Positions 26,394-35,758 of a stretch of 64,000 bases of DNA are shown piece after piece. The notes beneath the pieces were generated by a model. The model was not told where the DNA came from and made no database searches. It saw nothing but the letters and a program-made list of their open reading frames with translations. Each line of letters begins with the position of its first letter. Within the stretch, counting starts at the first letter, position 1. Origin of the DNA: Legionella londiniensis (GTDB lineage Bacteria; Pseudomonadota; Gammaproteobacteria; Legionellales; Legionellaceae). The stretch lies in assembly GCF_001467825.1 (NCBI RefSeq), contig NZ_LNYK01000033.1, forward strand, positions 124,948 to 188,947, given 5' to 3'. The position numbers and the translations under genes are program-made.

Positions 26394-29057
26394 ATGGCGC
26401 TTAGCAGCAGCGATAAAGAACCCATCAGCATTTTAGAATTAGGTGAATTTGATTGTCATGAAACAAGCGGGAATTACCGCATCCTGCGTGGTACTGTCGA
26501 TTTATTTTTATCGCCAACAACAGGCAAAGAAAAAGGCAAACGCTATCATATAGGCCGTTTTTCATCCAATCAGATTATCTGGGGTTTAAAATCCGCCCTG
26601 AAAAACCCACCCTGGCAACTATTGGCCACTGCAACGCCTGATACGATGCTGGAGCAATGGAGCTGGCAAGAAATAGAAGATGCCCTGGAGCAGATTGGCC
26701 CGCAGGAAGCTATTTTAAACGCCGCACGAGCATGGGAACGTACATTATTGACTTATGCCAGAGCTCATGAACAGGATGTGCAGCTCACGCCAGTCACCAA
26801 GGATGCCTTGAGAACCCAAATATTCACATTTTATCAAAACATTTTCCCCCTCTGTGTAAAAACAGTTCATCTGGAAGAACTGTGTGCGTTAGAGCATGCC
26901 CAAAACCTCAAGCAGATAGAACAGCAAAGGCTCAAACGCAGTTATGAAGACATGCTTTCCATACTGCACGAGATACCTGCCGTGCATCAGGTTACATCAG
27001 AAGAAGACAGTTTAACGCCTTGCATTTGGCATATTGCCGATTTATTTAAGATTAAGCTTCCTGAAAAACTTGACATCAAAACCATCGAGGATGCGACCAT
27101 CGCCACCGGCGTACAATTTCGCGAAATCACCTTGTCAGGACAATGGTGGCAAAAAGGAACAAACCCCATGCTTTTAATGACAGAGGCTAATCATTTTTGC
27201 CTTGCGGTTCCGAAACCCGCAGGCGGCTATGAGCTCATTGATCCCCTGCAACATAAGAAAATGCAACTGGGCCATGAGCTGGCTCAAACATTTAAATCTG
27301 CCGCATGGCAGGCTTATCGTCCTTTGCCGCAAAAAAAATTATCTCTTTGGGATGTGGCCCGTTTTTCTTTTTGGGGCACAGAGCATGACTTGCTGCGTTT
27401 GCTTCTGGTTGGCGCGCTTGCCGCCTTGCTCAGCCTTGCAACCCCTTGGTTTACTGCCTTTATTTTTGATTACATTGTTCCCAATGGCGAAATCAATCAA
27501 TTGCTACAGGTCATATTGGCCTTGATCGTCGCTGGAGCGGCTGCGGGCCTTTTTCAGCTGGTGCGCGCTATTGCGGTATTACGCCTAAGCAGTAAATTGA
27601 ATTTAAATCTTGAAGTCGCCATCTGGGATCGATTGATCCGCCTGCCGGCAATTTTTTTTAAAGACTTCACCACAGGAGAGCTCACAATACGTGCTACGGC
27701 AGCAAGCGGGATGCGCCACTTGCTGGCAGGTGCCACCATTACCTCTCTATTGAGCGGCATTTTTTCAATCACGAGTTTTTTGCTGCTGTTTTATTATGAT
27801 GCGCGCCTTGCCTTAATCGCCACGGCAAGCACTGTAATTTTGGCTGCTTTTACAGCAATTATCAGCTTCCGCCAGTTTTATTACTACAAAATTACCCAGG
27901 ATAAACTGGCAAAGTTATCCGGTATTGTGGTGCAATTATTAACGGGAATTGCCAAAATACAGGCATCCGGCAAAGAAAAAATAGCTTTTGCGCAATGGGC
28001 TCGTACCAATACTGAGCTTAAAGCCAATAACTATAATGCCAATTGGCTGCAGGCAATTTTATCCACGTTCAATGCATTCTGGCTGCCATTCTTAACCCTT
28101 ATCATATTCGCTTATATCAGCAGCAGGCCTGACCAGCTGAGCGTGGGCGCTTTTTTGGCATTTAATGCTGCTCTTGGCCAGTTCACCTCAGGCATGGTTG
28201 GGTTAATTTCCGTACTGGGATCAATCATCCATAGCCTCCCTATGCTCAAACAAACCAAACCAATCATTGAAACTTTACCGGAAATCCACTCCGGCAAAAT
28301 AGACCCTGGGCCCTTACGCGGAAAAATTGAAGTCGATAATTTAAAGTTCCGCTATGCCCCCAAAGGGCCAATGATATTGAAGGGGGTTTCTTTCACCATA
28401 GAAGAAGGAAAATATTTAGCCGTCACAGGCCCATCAGGATCTGGAAAATCCACCCTCTTTCGGCTGTTGTTAGGTTTTGAGAAAGCGTTGAGCGGCAGTA
28501 TTTTTTTCGATGAACATGAGCTCGACAAACTGAATCCCCAGCAAGTGCGCAAGCAGTGCGGCGTGGTTTTGCAAAACAGCATGCTAATGCCAGGAAGCCT
28601 TTATGAAAATATCGTAGGTTCTGCTCTTTTATCTCAAGAAGAAGCCTGGCGTGCTGCAGAGCGTGCCGGCATGAAAGAAGACATAGAAGCCATGCCCATG
28701 GGCATGCATACGCTCGTTTCCGAGCGTGGCGGGACTTTATCAGGAGGACAGAGGCAACGCACGCTGATTGCGCGAGCCCTGGCTAAAAACCCAAGGATTT
28801 TGTTTTTTGATGAGGCGACCAGCGCACTGGATAACCGCACCCAAAGTATAGTGATGAAAAGCCTTGAAGAGTTGGCCATCACCCGCATTGTGATTGCTCA
28901 TCGCCTGACCACGATACAAAAAGCCGATTTAATTCTTGTCATGGACCAGGGAGAAATTGTCCAAAAAGGCACTTATCAACAATTAATGGCTGAGCCAGGA
29001 CTATTTAAATCCATGGCAGAAAGACAGTTGGCCGAGCAGCCCGGGATATCCAGCTAA
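26394..29057 (+). CDS. NHLP-family exporter second ABC subunit (permease-ATPase)
   Basis: The 887-residue partner follows the peptidase-transporter at once; the ATG at 26394 with GAGG upstream is preferred to a GTG at 26382. The first ~300 residues form a regulatory-looking domain with no peptidase cysteine motif, as in the NHLP permease/ATPase subunits. The permease spans about 340-600. The ATPase has GPSGSGKSTLFRLLLG, LSGGQRQRTLIARALA and ILFFDEATSALD. Together with the two genes before it, it makes a complete three-part exporter. A leader-bearing precursor must be encoded elsewhere, if there is one. Confidence 0.9.
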   Translation: MALSSSDKEPISILELGEFDCHETSGNYRILRGTVDLFLSPTTGKEKGKRYHIGRFSSNQIIWGLKSALKNPPWQLLATATPDTMLEQWSWQEIEDALEQIGPQEAILNAARAWERTLLTYARAHEQDVQLTPVTKDALRTQIFTFYQNIFPLCVKTVHLEELCALEHAQNLKQIEQQRLKRSYEDMLSILHEIPAVHQVTSEEDSLTPCIWHIADLFKIKLPEKLDIKTIEDATIATGVQFREITLSGQWWQKGTNPMLLMTEANHFCLAVPKPAGGYELIDPLQHKKMQLGHELAQTFKSAAWQAYRPLPQKKLSLWDVARFSFWGTEHDLLRLLLVGALAALLSLATPWFTAFIFDYIVPNGEINQLLQVILALIVAGAAAGLFQLVRAIAVLRLSSKLNLNLEVAIWDRLIRLPAIFFKDFTTGELTIRATAASGMRHLLAGATITSLLSGIFSITSFLLLFYYDARLALIATASTVILAAFTAIISFRQFYYYKITQDKLAKLSGIVVQLLTGIAKIQASGKEKIAFAQWARTNTELKANNYNANWLQAILSTFNAFWLPFLTLIIFAYISSRPDQLSVGAFLAFNAALGQFTSGMVGLISVLGSIIHSLPMLKQTKPIIETLPEIHSGKIDPGPLRGKIEVDNLKFRYAPKGPMILKGVSFTIEEGKYLAVTGPSGSGKSTLFRLLLGFEKALSGSIFFDEHELDKLNPQQVRKQCGVVLQNSMLMPGSLYENIVGSALLSQEEAWRAAERAGMKEDIEAMPMGMHTLVSERGGTLSGGQRQRTLIARALAKNPRILFFDEATSALDNRTQSIVMKSLEELAITRIVIAHRLTTIQKADLILVMDQGEIVQKGTYQQLMAEPGLFKSMAERQLAEQPGISS

Positions 29058-29200
29058 AACACCGTCATCGCAAACTTTGTTTCAAAATCCCGAAGGACGG
29101 GTGTTAAATACATATTTAAAAACCTAAAGGAATGACAAGAACGTTTACTTTGTTAACAGGACCGCGATAAAATCAACAGTAATTTTTACCTGGTACTCAC

Positions 29201-29971
29201 ATGCAGCATCAACCGCGCAAACGTTTTGGCCAAAATTTTTTACAAAACCCAACCGTCATCCACGCCATCTTGCAGGCGCTTCACCCAAAGCCGGGCGACA
29301 ATCTAATTGAAATCGGGCCAGGCTTGGGCGCTTTGACCAAACCGCTCTTGCAGAAGGTCAATATACTGACCGCAATTGAAATTGACCGCGATTTACAGGA
29401 AAAATTGCGCACAATGCCGGAAGCCCAAGGGAAATTGAATCTGATTGATGCAGATGCGCTAACTGTCGATTACAGCAAATTGGGCCGGCAATTGCGCATT
29501 GTAGGAAATCTTCCCTATAACATTTCAACCCCTCTTATAATCCGCATGCTGCAAAATACCGCACTCATAGAAGATATGCATTTTATGTTGCAGAAAGAAG
29601 TGGTCAAGCGCATCACAGCAAAGCCCTGCAGTAAAGATTATGGCAGGCTAAGCGTCATGGTCCAGTTTTATTGCCGGGCAGATCACCTCTTTGACGTACC
29701 GCCTTCTGCTTTTTACCCCCGACCGAAAGTTGAATCCGCAGTGATTCGCCTTGTTCCGCATCATCCCATGCCGCATCCTGATATTCCTTTTCAAACCCTG
29801 GAGCAAGTTGTAGCGAAGGCATTTTCCATGCGACGCAAGACGCTGTTCAATAATCTAAAATCTCTTTTAGACGCGAATATGTTCATAACATTAGGCATTG
29901 ACCCACAAAAGAGGCCAGAGCAAATTTCGATCAACGAGTATGCGCAAATAGCGAAATTTGTTACCAAATAG
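29201..29971 (+). CDS. ksgA: 16S rRNA (adenine1518/1519-N6)-dimethyltransferase KsgA
   Basis: KsgA dimethylates two adjacent adenosines in the 3' hairpin of 16S rRNA late in 30S assembly. The 256-residue protein begins [17 protein letters not shown], and has the SAM site [15 protein letters not shown] and the catalytic motif [28 protein letters not shown] and the C-terminal [13 protein letters not shown] complete the family pattern. In many gammaproteobacteria ksgA and apaH are neighbours; here a TraI_2-like gene sits between them. Confidence 0.97.
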   Translation: MQHQPRKRFGQNFLQNPTVIHAILQALHPKPGDNLIEIGPGLGALTKPLLQKVNILTAIEIDRDLQEKLRTMPEAQGKLNLIDADALTVDYSKLGRQLRIVGNLPYNISTPLIIRMLQNTALIEDMHFMLQKEVVKRITAKPCSKDYGRLSVMVQFYCRADHLFDVPPSAFYPRPKVESAVIRLVPHHPMPHPDIPFQTLEQVVAKAFSMRRKTLFNNLKSLLDANMFITLGIDPQKRPEQISINEYAQIAKFVTK

Positions 29972-30088
29972 TGTATACTTCGTTCGAATAAGATGTACAG
30001 TTATTTTGACCGCCGCTAGGCAGCCGGGTATTTTGAGCAATTAAATGAGGCTCTTCACTGGCGGTTTTGAATAAGTTTCTCGAATTTT

Positions 30089-31438
30089 ATGGAGGTTGTC
30101 TTGTTTCATCGACCTGGAAAAAAAACCAAGCCAAGTCATGCAAAACCGCTAAAGGATCTGACCGCAATTGCATTGCCTGAGCAATTACTGGCAGATAGCA
30201 AGCGGCAAGACTTATTACAAAAAATTAAAGAAAACAGCGACTTGGATGCTGCGCGTTTTACCCAATTTGTAGAGGCGCTCGCCAAGAACTTTGCGGCTTG
30301 TTGCCAAAGCTTGCCCCAAACTTCCAACAGCTACTATGCTTTGCCTGGCGGGATGCTTGATCATGCGCTCAACCGCACTGATGCCGCGTTAACCCTTTTC
30401 CGCGAGTATGTCATCCTGGATGGAGAAGCGCTGTCTGAAGAGCAAAAGCTGTGGTCATATGTTTTGCTGTCAGCGAGTATATTACAAGGCATCGGCAAGT
30501 TGCAGATCGAGTATCATGTCGATTTGTTTGATCAAAATGGCCAATGGCTGAAAAAATGGAACCCGCTTCTTGAAAACATGTCTGCCTCTGGTCGTTATTA
30601 TCACTATAAATTCCAGGATGAGGCCGATGATGACTTACGTTCTCGCTTGAATTTACTGCTTGCAAGGCATGCTATGCCGTCTGCAGGTTTCACCTGGATA
30701 GCGTCTCATGCGGACGCCCTCGCCGTATGGCTTGCCCTTTTGAATGAAGATTGGGAGTCTGCGGGTACCCTAGGCGCCTTATTGGTCAGAGCCAATGCCA
30801 TTGCCATTCAACGGTATTTTAGTGAATTAGTGCTGAAACAGGCGGGGGCAAAAGGAGGCCGTTTTGGCCGTATCAGCACGTTCATCGATTCCACCCCTGA
30901 TGCGGCTGCTGATAAAGAACGTCTGACAGGCGCTCAATTTATACAATGGATGATCAATGCTCTGGAACGCGGTACCATCATGATCAACAAAGCTCCGCTT
31001 TATATGGTGCCCGGAGGACTTTTGATGTGCGCAGACATATTTAAACTCTTTATCCGCGAACATCCTGAGTTTAAAAACTGGCAGGCAATCCAAAACAGTT
31101 TTTTATCATTGGGCCTGCACCAAACCAATCCGGAAGGCGGCGTCATTTCCCGTTTTGAGCAAGCGCAAACCCAGCAAATGGTGAGCGGCGTGGTTTTTGC
31201 TGATTTTGCCCTGGGCTTGCCTGAAAAAATGCAGATACATCATTTAAATACCGGCAAAATCTCCCCCATATCAGCCGTGGAACTCATCCATCAAGCGCAA
31301 CACCACCAAAACTTTGTCCTTCAGCAGCACAGAGCCCAAGCTTCTCCCGTACAAAAATTATCTGCGGACGGCCAGTGGGAAACCATTGAAGCTTCTGCGG
31401 GCAATACCGCGCAACCCGGAGTAAGAACCCGTGGCTGA
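30089..31438 (+). CDS. TraI_2/MobH-like relaxase-domain protein, chromosomal orphan
   Basis: The first ~330 residues resemble the TraI_2 domain of MobH-type relaxases of integrative conjugative elements: [25 protein letters not shown] (about 80-104) matches the family's GGxxxH stretch, and [15 protein letters not shown] (124-138) corresponds to where an HD motif would be expected. Here that motif reads QGIG, so the usual His-Asp pair is lost. A second conserved block is [18 protein letters not shown] and MVPGGLLM. No conjugation genes are nearby. The stop overlaps the GTG start of apaH. A catalytically dead, domesticated protein is likely; its role is unknown. Confidence 0.7.
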   Translation: MEVVLFHRPGKKTKPSHAKPLKDLTAIALPEQLLADSKRQDLLQKIKENSDLDAARFTQFVEALAKNFAACCQSLPQTSNSYYALPGGMLDHALNRTDAALTLFREYVILDGEALSEEQKLWSYVLLSASILQGIGKLQIEYHVDLFDQNGQWLKKWNPLLENMSASGRYYHYKFQDEADDDLRSRLNLLLARHAMPSAGFTWIASHADALAVWLALLNEDWESAGTLGALLVRANAIAIQRYFSELVLKQAGAKGGRFGRISTFIDSTPDAAADKERLTGAQFIQWMINALERGTIMINKAPLYMVPGGLLMCADIFKLFIREHPEFKNWQAIQNSFLSLGLHQTNPEGGVISRFEQAQTQQMVSGVVFADFALGLPEKMQIHHLNTGKISPISAVELIHQAQHHQNFVLQQHRAQASPVQKLSADGQWETIEASAGNTAQPGVRTRG

Positions 31439-32249
31439 TTACGCAATTGGGGATGTCCAGGGGTGCTATGACCAACTCATGAATTTGCTGGACCATATTC
31501 AGTTTAATGAACGCACGGACAGGCTTTGGTTTGTCGGCGACTTAGTTAACAGGGGCCCTAAATCTCTGGCCGTGGTGCGCTTTGTGAAAAGCCTGCCCCT
31601 CACCCCGCGAATCACCCTTGGCAACCATGATTTCCACTTGCTGGGCAGGCTGTTTGTCGATAATCAGCGTCAAAGTCCCGACGATACCTTACATGAACTA
31701 TTAGAAGCGCCTGATGCAGAAGAGATAGGATGCTGGCTTCGCCATCAATCTATCCTCTATCACGATGAAACGCTTAATGTGGTTATGTCCCATGCTGGAA
31801 TAGCGCCAATGTGGAGCCTGAAAGAAGCCAAAACCCATGCCCGGGAATTGGAAGATGTCCTAAGAGGCAATGGGTTTCGAAATTTTTTGGCAAATATGTA
31901 TGGCAATATGCCGAATTACTGGTCTGATGAATTGCGCGGCATGGACAGGTTACGCAGCATCTGTAATTACTTTACCCGCATGCGCTTTTGCGATATTCAA
32001 GGACGCTTGGCATTTGGTTATAAAGGCACACTTGAAAATTCGCCGCCCGGCTTGCTCCCCTGGTATGAAGTCCCTGGAAGAATTGAGATTCCGGCTGATA
32101 TTGTCTTTGGTCACTGGGCTGCTTTATCCGGCAAAAGCCATGCGTCCCGTATCTATGCCATCGATACAGGCTGCTTTTGGGGCGGCCAGTTAACCGCATT
32201 GCGCCTGCAGGATAAAAAACGTTTTGCGGTGCCGGGGGTGGTCCATTGA
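31431..32249 (+). CDS. apaH: Diadenosine tetraphosphatase ApaH (symmetrical)
   Basis: ApaH cleaves Ap4A to two ADP and also removes Np4 caps from RNA. The 272-residue phosphatase has the metallophosphoesterase motifs [31 protein letters not shown] and, later, SHAGIAPMW and FGHWAALSG. It starts at GTG ([11 protein letters not shown]), inside the end of the TraI_2-like gene, which suggests coupling. The TolC-like gene overlaps or abuts its stop. Confidence 0.95.
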   Translation: MADYAIGDVQGCYDQLMNLLDHIQFNERTDRLWFVGDLVNRGPKSLAVVRFVKSLPLTPRITLGNHDFHLLGRLFVDNQRQSPDDTLHELLEAPDAEEIGCWLRHQSILYHDETLNVVMSHAGIAPMWSLKEAKTHARELEDVLRGNGFRNFLANMYGNMPNYWSDELRGMDRLRSICNYFTRMRFCDIQGRLAFGYKGTLENSPPGLLPWYEVPGRIEIPADIVFGHWAALSGKSHASRIYAIDTGCFWGGQLTALRLQDKKRFAVPGVVH

Positions 32250-32269
32250 GTTTCGATTCAGCACTTTTT

Positions 32270-33913
32270 ATGACAGGAAAAACCCAAATATCATATACCT
32301 TGATGATGCACCTGCTCCTCGGCATGATTTTAACGAGTTTCTCCCTGCAAGCCGCCAATGGGCATGATTTCGCCAAGCGCACAGAAATACCCAGGTATCA
32401 TTGGGCAGACAATCCTGAAATTGAAAAAAAAATTGTCGATAAAGCCCAAGAACAATTGTGCGCAGCCATTAAGAACCCAGAGTATATGCTAAACCACTGG
32501 ATAGAATTGCCGGCTTCCCCAAAATCCCGCACCGACAGATTGCTGTACTTGAGCCTTCGCGAAGCAATTTTACTGGCATTGCGCTATAACCCTAATATTT
32601 TAAATGCCGAATTGGATCGTATTATCCAGCGGTATCAGTTACGCTTGGCGAATAATGAATTTGAACTGCAGTATGCTCTGGCCGGTACTTCTCTCATTCA
32701 AAAAAGCCGCTACCAGGGTGTAGGCAATACAACAACTGAACAAAATTTAATAACACCCGAGTTAAGTTTAAAAACAAGGCTTGGCGGACAATTGTCATTA
32801 AGGATGGACAATAACGTAGCCGTCGAAGGGAATTACAATCCTTTGCTGAATTTTTCCTTTACCCAGCCTCTGCTAAACGGCTTTGGCCGTGAGGTCAATG
32901 AAGCCAGTTTAAGAGATGCCGAAGATAATGAATGGTTGAATAAATTAAATCTGCAGCAAGCGGTTATGGATCAGATAACCCAGGTGATTAGTGCCTACCG
33001 CGCCCTAATTTTAAGCGGCAATAATTTACAAAATCAGAAAAGACAATTAAAAGAAGCGCAAAAAACTTATGAAATTAATGAAAAAAAAATAAAAGCAGGC
33101 CAACTTGAGCCGACAGCCAACATCCAGCAGTCCTATCAAATCGAGTCGCTCAGCCTGATGGTTGAACAGGCGGAAAATGAATTCAGAAATACAGCACAGG
33201 ATTTGTTATTGACAATCGGGCTTGACCCCGACATGAAACTTGCTGTTCCAAGCGATGTGCAATTGGAAAAAACATTCATCCCTGATGTTGATGAGGCCAT
33301 CAAACAGGCTTTGGCGCATAACACTCAGTATCTTGCTTTGAAGATGGCAGTTCGCGCTAACGAACGGGCTTATGTGGTTGCGAAAAATAAACAATTATGG
33401 CAGCTTGATCTCAGAGCCAATGTCCAAACCGGATCCATCACGGATGTGAACAACCCAAGCCCGGGCATCAGCGGCATTTATAATGGACGAAACATTACAG
33501 AATCAGCAGGCGTTACCCTGACCATCCCAATTCGTGATATCAGCCGCCGCAGCCAGTTGATCGCGGCCAAAGTGCGGCTTGAAAAAAGCCGCCTGAATCT
33601 AATTGCGGGAAGACGGGCATTAATTACCACCATCAAAAACACGATCAATTCCATTGAAAGCCAGGCGAAACGCTATGAATTGGCCAAACGCCAGGTCTAT
33701 CTTGCAGAGCAATCCTATGCGTTGGAAAAGAAAAAACAGCAAGCCGGCATCGCTTCTGCATTGGATGTCAGCAATACCCAAAATCAGCTTTTGCTTGCCC
33801 AGATGGGCCTTATTAACGCCAAAATAGCTTATTTAAACCAAATATCAGCGCTACAGCGCATTTTAGGTACCACTTTGGAACACTGGCAAATCAAACTTAG
33901 GTGCTGCGGATGA
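32270..33913 (+). CDS. TolC-family outer membrane efflux protein
   Basis: The product is an outer-membrane channel for the MacAB-type pump that follows. With ATG at 32270 it has 547 residues and a signal peptide (about MTGKTQ...TSFSLQAAN). A TTG at 32246 overlapping apaH is the alternative start. Two repeated halves with long coiled coils are seen: LSLREAILLALRYNPNI opens the first TolC repeat and VDEAIKQALAHNTQY the second. FTQPLLNGFGREVN and VTLTIPIRDISRRSQLI mark beta-barrel strands. The stop overlaps the next ATG (ATGA). Confidence 0.85.
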   Translation: MTGKTQISYTLMMHLLLGMILTSFSLQAANGHDFAKRTEIPRYHWADNPEIEKKIVDKAQEQLCAAIKNPEYMLNHWIELPASPKSRTDRLLYLSLREAILLALRYNPNILNAELDRIIQRYQLRLANNEFELQYALAGTSLIQKSRYQGVGNTTTEQNLITPELSLKTRLGGQLSLRMDNNVAVEGNYNPLLNFSFTQPLLNGFGREVNEASLRDAEDNEWLNKLNLQQAVMDQITQVISAYRALILSGNNLQNQKRQLKEAQKTYEINEKKIKAGQLEPTANIQQSYQIESLSLMVEQAENEFRNTAQDLLLTIGLDPDMKLAVPSDVQLEKTFIPDVDEAIKQALAHNTQYLALKMAVRANERAYVVAKNKQLWQLDLRANVQTGSITDVNNPSPGISGIYNGRNITESAGVTLTIPIRDISRRSQLIAAKVRLEKSRLNLIAGRRALITTIKNTINSIESQAKRYELAKRQVYLAEQSYALEKKKQQAGIASALDVSNTQNQLLLAQMGLINAKIAYLNQISALQRILGTTLEHWQIKLRCCG

Positions 33914-35076
33914 ACACAATTTCTACCCCTGTAAAAAACAGGGCCTATAAAATGCTGGCCATGATTTTCGTTCTCAGCATGCTGAATGCCTGCAATGGCG
34001 ATGACAATAAAACAAAAACAGTAAAAACATATCAAGTACAGTCTGAACGATTACATAAATCCTTGCACTTTACCGGCATCATCCAGCCCATACGTGAAAG
34101 CTCTCTCACGAATCCAATGGAAGCCGTGATAGAAGACATCCATATCCATTATGGCCAAAAAGTAAAAAAAAATGATGTGGTGTTTACGTTGAATTCTTCA
34201 GAACTGCAAAGGCAGTACAATGACACTTTAACAGAATATTTAAAGTCCAAAGATAATTACACCATGGCGTGCACTAGGTTTTCAGGCACCAAGGAATTAT
34301 GGGCTGCGGGATTGATATCTAAAAACAATTTTTTAAGTGAAAAATCCGCTTTAAATTCCGCCCGTATCGCCCTGGTTCAGGCTACGCGCAAATTAACAGA
34401 AATGCTTGAGAAAATGGAAGACAGCACTTATCAAAATCTCTCCGCATTGAGTTTTGCTGAATTTGACAAGGTTCGCCTCGCCTTAAATTCCAAACATAAC
34501 TTAATCCGTTTAAAATCTCCAGGCGATGGTGTACTCCTTTATCCGCCTAAATCGGGCGAGGATAAAAAAGAATACCTTACCGTTGGCAAAAGCGTCAAAA
34601 CAGGGGAGGTGCTTGCCCTGATTGGCGATTTAAGCGGGATACGCGTTGAAATTAACATCCCTGAAGTTGATATTTATAAGATCAAACCAGGTATGCCCGC
34701 CATTATCCATAGCATCGCCAATCCCAAAGAAACCTTAAAAGGCGAGCTAGTCGCCATTAATGCGCAAGCATCAATCGCCAGCGGCAGCGCTTTACCTTCT
34801 TTTACAGCGACAGTTGAAGTCAAACATTTAAATCCGAGCCAACAAGCCTGGATCAAAGTCGGTATGAGCGCCGAAATAGAACTTATCCTTGACAGCCCGG
34901 ATAAGCTGCTGGTTCCCATATCAGCCATCGAACAGCAGCATGGCCAAAAAATAGTGCGGGTCAAAACCCAAAACGGCCAATTTGAACCGCGCGTGGTCAC
35001 GACAAGTGTTGCCCAAGCGGATAAGGTGGTCATTGACTCCGGGCTAAAACCCGGGGAAATCATCGCGTATCATTAG
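33910..35076 (+). CDS. MacA-like periplasmic adaptor (lipoprotein)
   Basis: This 388-residue membrane fusion protein has a lipoprotein signal with the lipobox LNAC (MIFVLSMLNACNGDD). Its lipoyl half is GIIQPIRESSLTNPMEAVIEDIHIHYGQKVKK; a hairpin coiled coil runs from about residue 85 to 180; the second lipoyl half begins LIRLKSPGDGVLLYPPK; and a beta-barrel follows. It starts at the ATG overlapping the TolC gene stop. It belongs to the TolC-MacA-ATPase-MacB operon, a tripartite efflux system whose substrate cannot be told. Confidence 0.85.
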   Translation: MNTISTPVKNRAYKMLAMIFVLSMLNACNGDDNKTKTVKTYQVQSERLHKSLHFTGIIQPIRESSLTNPMEAVIEDIHIHYGQKVKKNDVVFTLNSSELQRQYNDTLTEYLKSKDNYTMACTRFSGTKELWAAGLISKNNFLSEKSALNSARIALVQATRKLTEMLEKMEDSTYQNLSALSFAEFDKVRLALNSKHNLIRLKSPGDGVLLYPPKSGEDKKEYLTVGKSVKTGEVLALIGDLSGIRVEINIPEVDIYKIKPGMPAIIHSIANPKETLKGELVAINAQASIASGSALPSFTATVEVKHLNPSQQAWIKVGMSAEIELILDSPDKLLVPISAIEQQHGQKIVRVKTQNGQFEPRVVTTSVAQADKVVIDSGLKPGEIIAYH

Positions 35077-35083
35077 GTATTTT

Positions 35084-35758
35084 ATGCCCCTTATTGCCTT
35101 ACACAATATTGTAAAAAAGTATCGGATTGGTTCGCTTGAAAGCACTGTTTTGAAACAGATATCGTTGAACATCCATGCCGGTGATCTATTGGCCATAGTT
35201 GGTGCATCAGGATCTGGCAAATCCACCTTGATGAATATCATTGGACTTTTGGATAAACCTGACACTGGCGATTATTTTTTAAGCGACCGCAATGTAGCCT
35301 GCTTAAATCAGGATGAACTTGCAGCCGTGCGCAATCAGCAGATAGGCTTTGTGTTTCAGCAATTTAATTTATTACCGCGCTTTAATGCCTGGCAAAATGT
35401 TTCTTTGCCGCTCACTTACCGCGATATAGCACAGAAAACGTTAAAAGAAAAAGCACATGCTGCGCTGGAGCGCGTTGGCATGGGGGAATTTATAGAACAT
35501 CGCCCCACTGAACTTTCGGGTGGACAGCAACAACGCGTTGCCATTGCCCGCGCTTTGGTGACTGAGCCTCAAGTCATTCTCGCGGATGAACCTACAGGCG
35601 CGCTGGACTCCCGTACCGGAAAAGAGATTATGAATCTATTTATTGAACTTAACCAGGAAGGGCGGACGATTATCCTTGTCACCCATGATGGGAAAATTGC
35701 CGACCTTTGCTCAAGATGCATTACCCTGGCTGACGGACAAATTGTAAAAGAATCATGA
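35084..35758 (+). CDS. MacB/LolD-type ABC transporter ATP-binding protein
   Basis: The 224-residue ATPase has Walker A GASGSGKSTLMNIIGLLDKP, Q-loop FVFQQFNLLPRFNAWQNV, signature LSGGQQQRVAIARALV, Walker B VILADEPTGALD and the H-loop VTHD. The spacing and the FNLLP sequence are typical of the MacB/LolD/FtsE group. It is separate from its permease, which follows with a four-base overlap. Confidence 0.95.
   Translation: MPLIALHNIVKKYRIGSLESTVLKQISLNIHAGDLLAIVGASGSGKSTLMNIIGLLDKPDTGDYFLSDRNVACLNQDELAAVRNQQIGFVFQQFNLLPRFNAWQNVSLPLTYRDIAQKTLKEKAHAALERVGMGEFIEHRPTELSGGQQQRVAIARALVTEPQVILADEPTGALDSRTGKEIMNLFIELNQEGRTIILVTHDGKIADLCSRCITLADGQIVKES

Noticed and set aside
30009-30065. Hairpin ACCGCC...GGCGGTTTT between ksgA and the TraI_2-like gene as a terminator or riboswitch
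   Set aside because: The loop is over 40 bases and the T-run is short; there is not enough support to call it.
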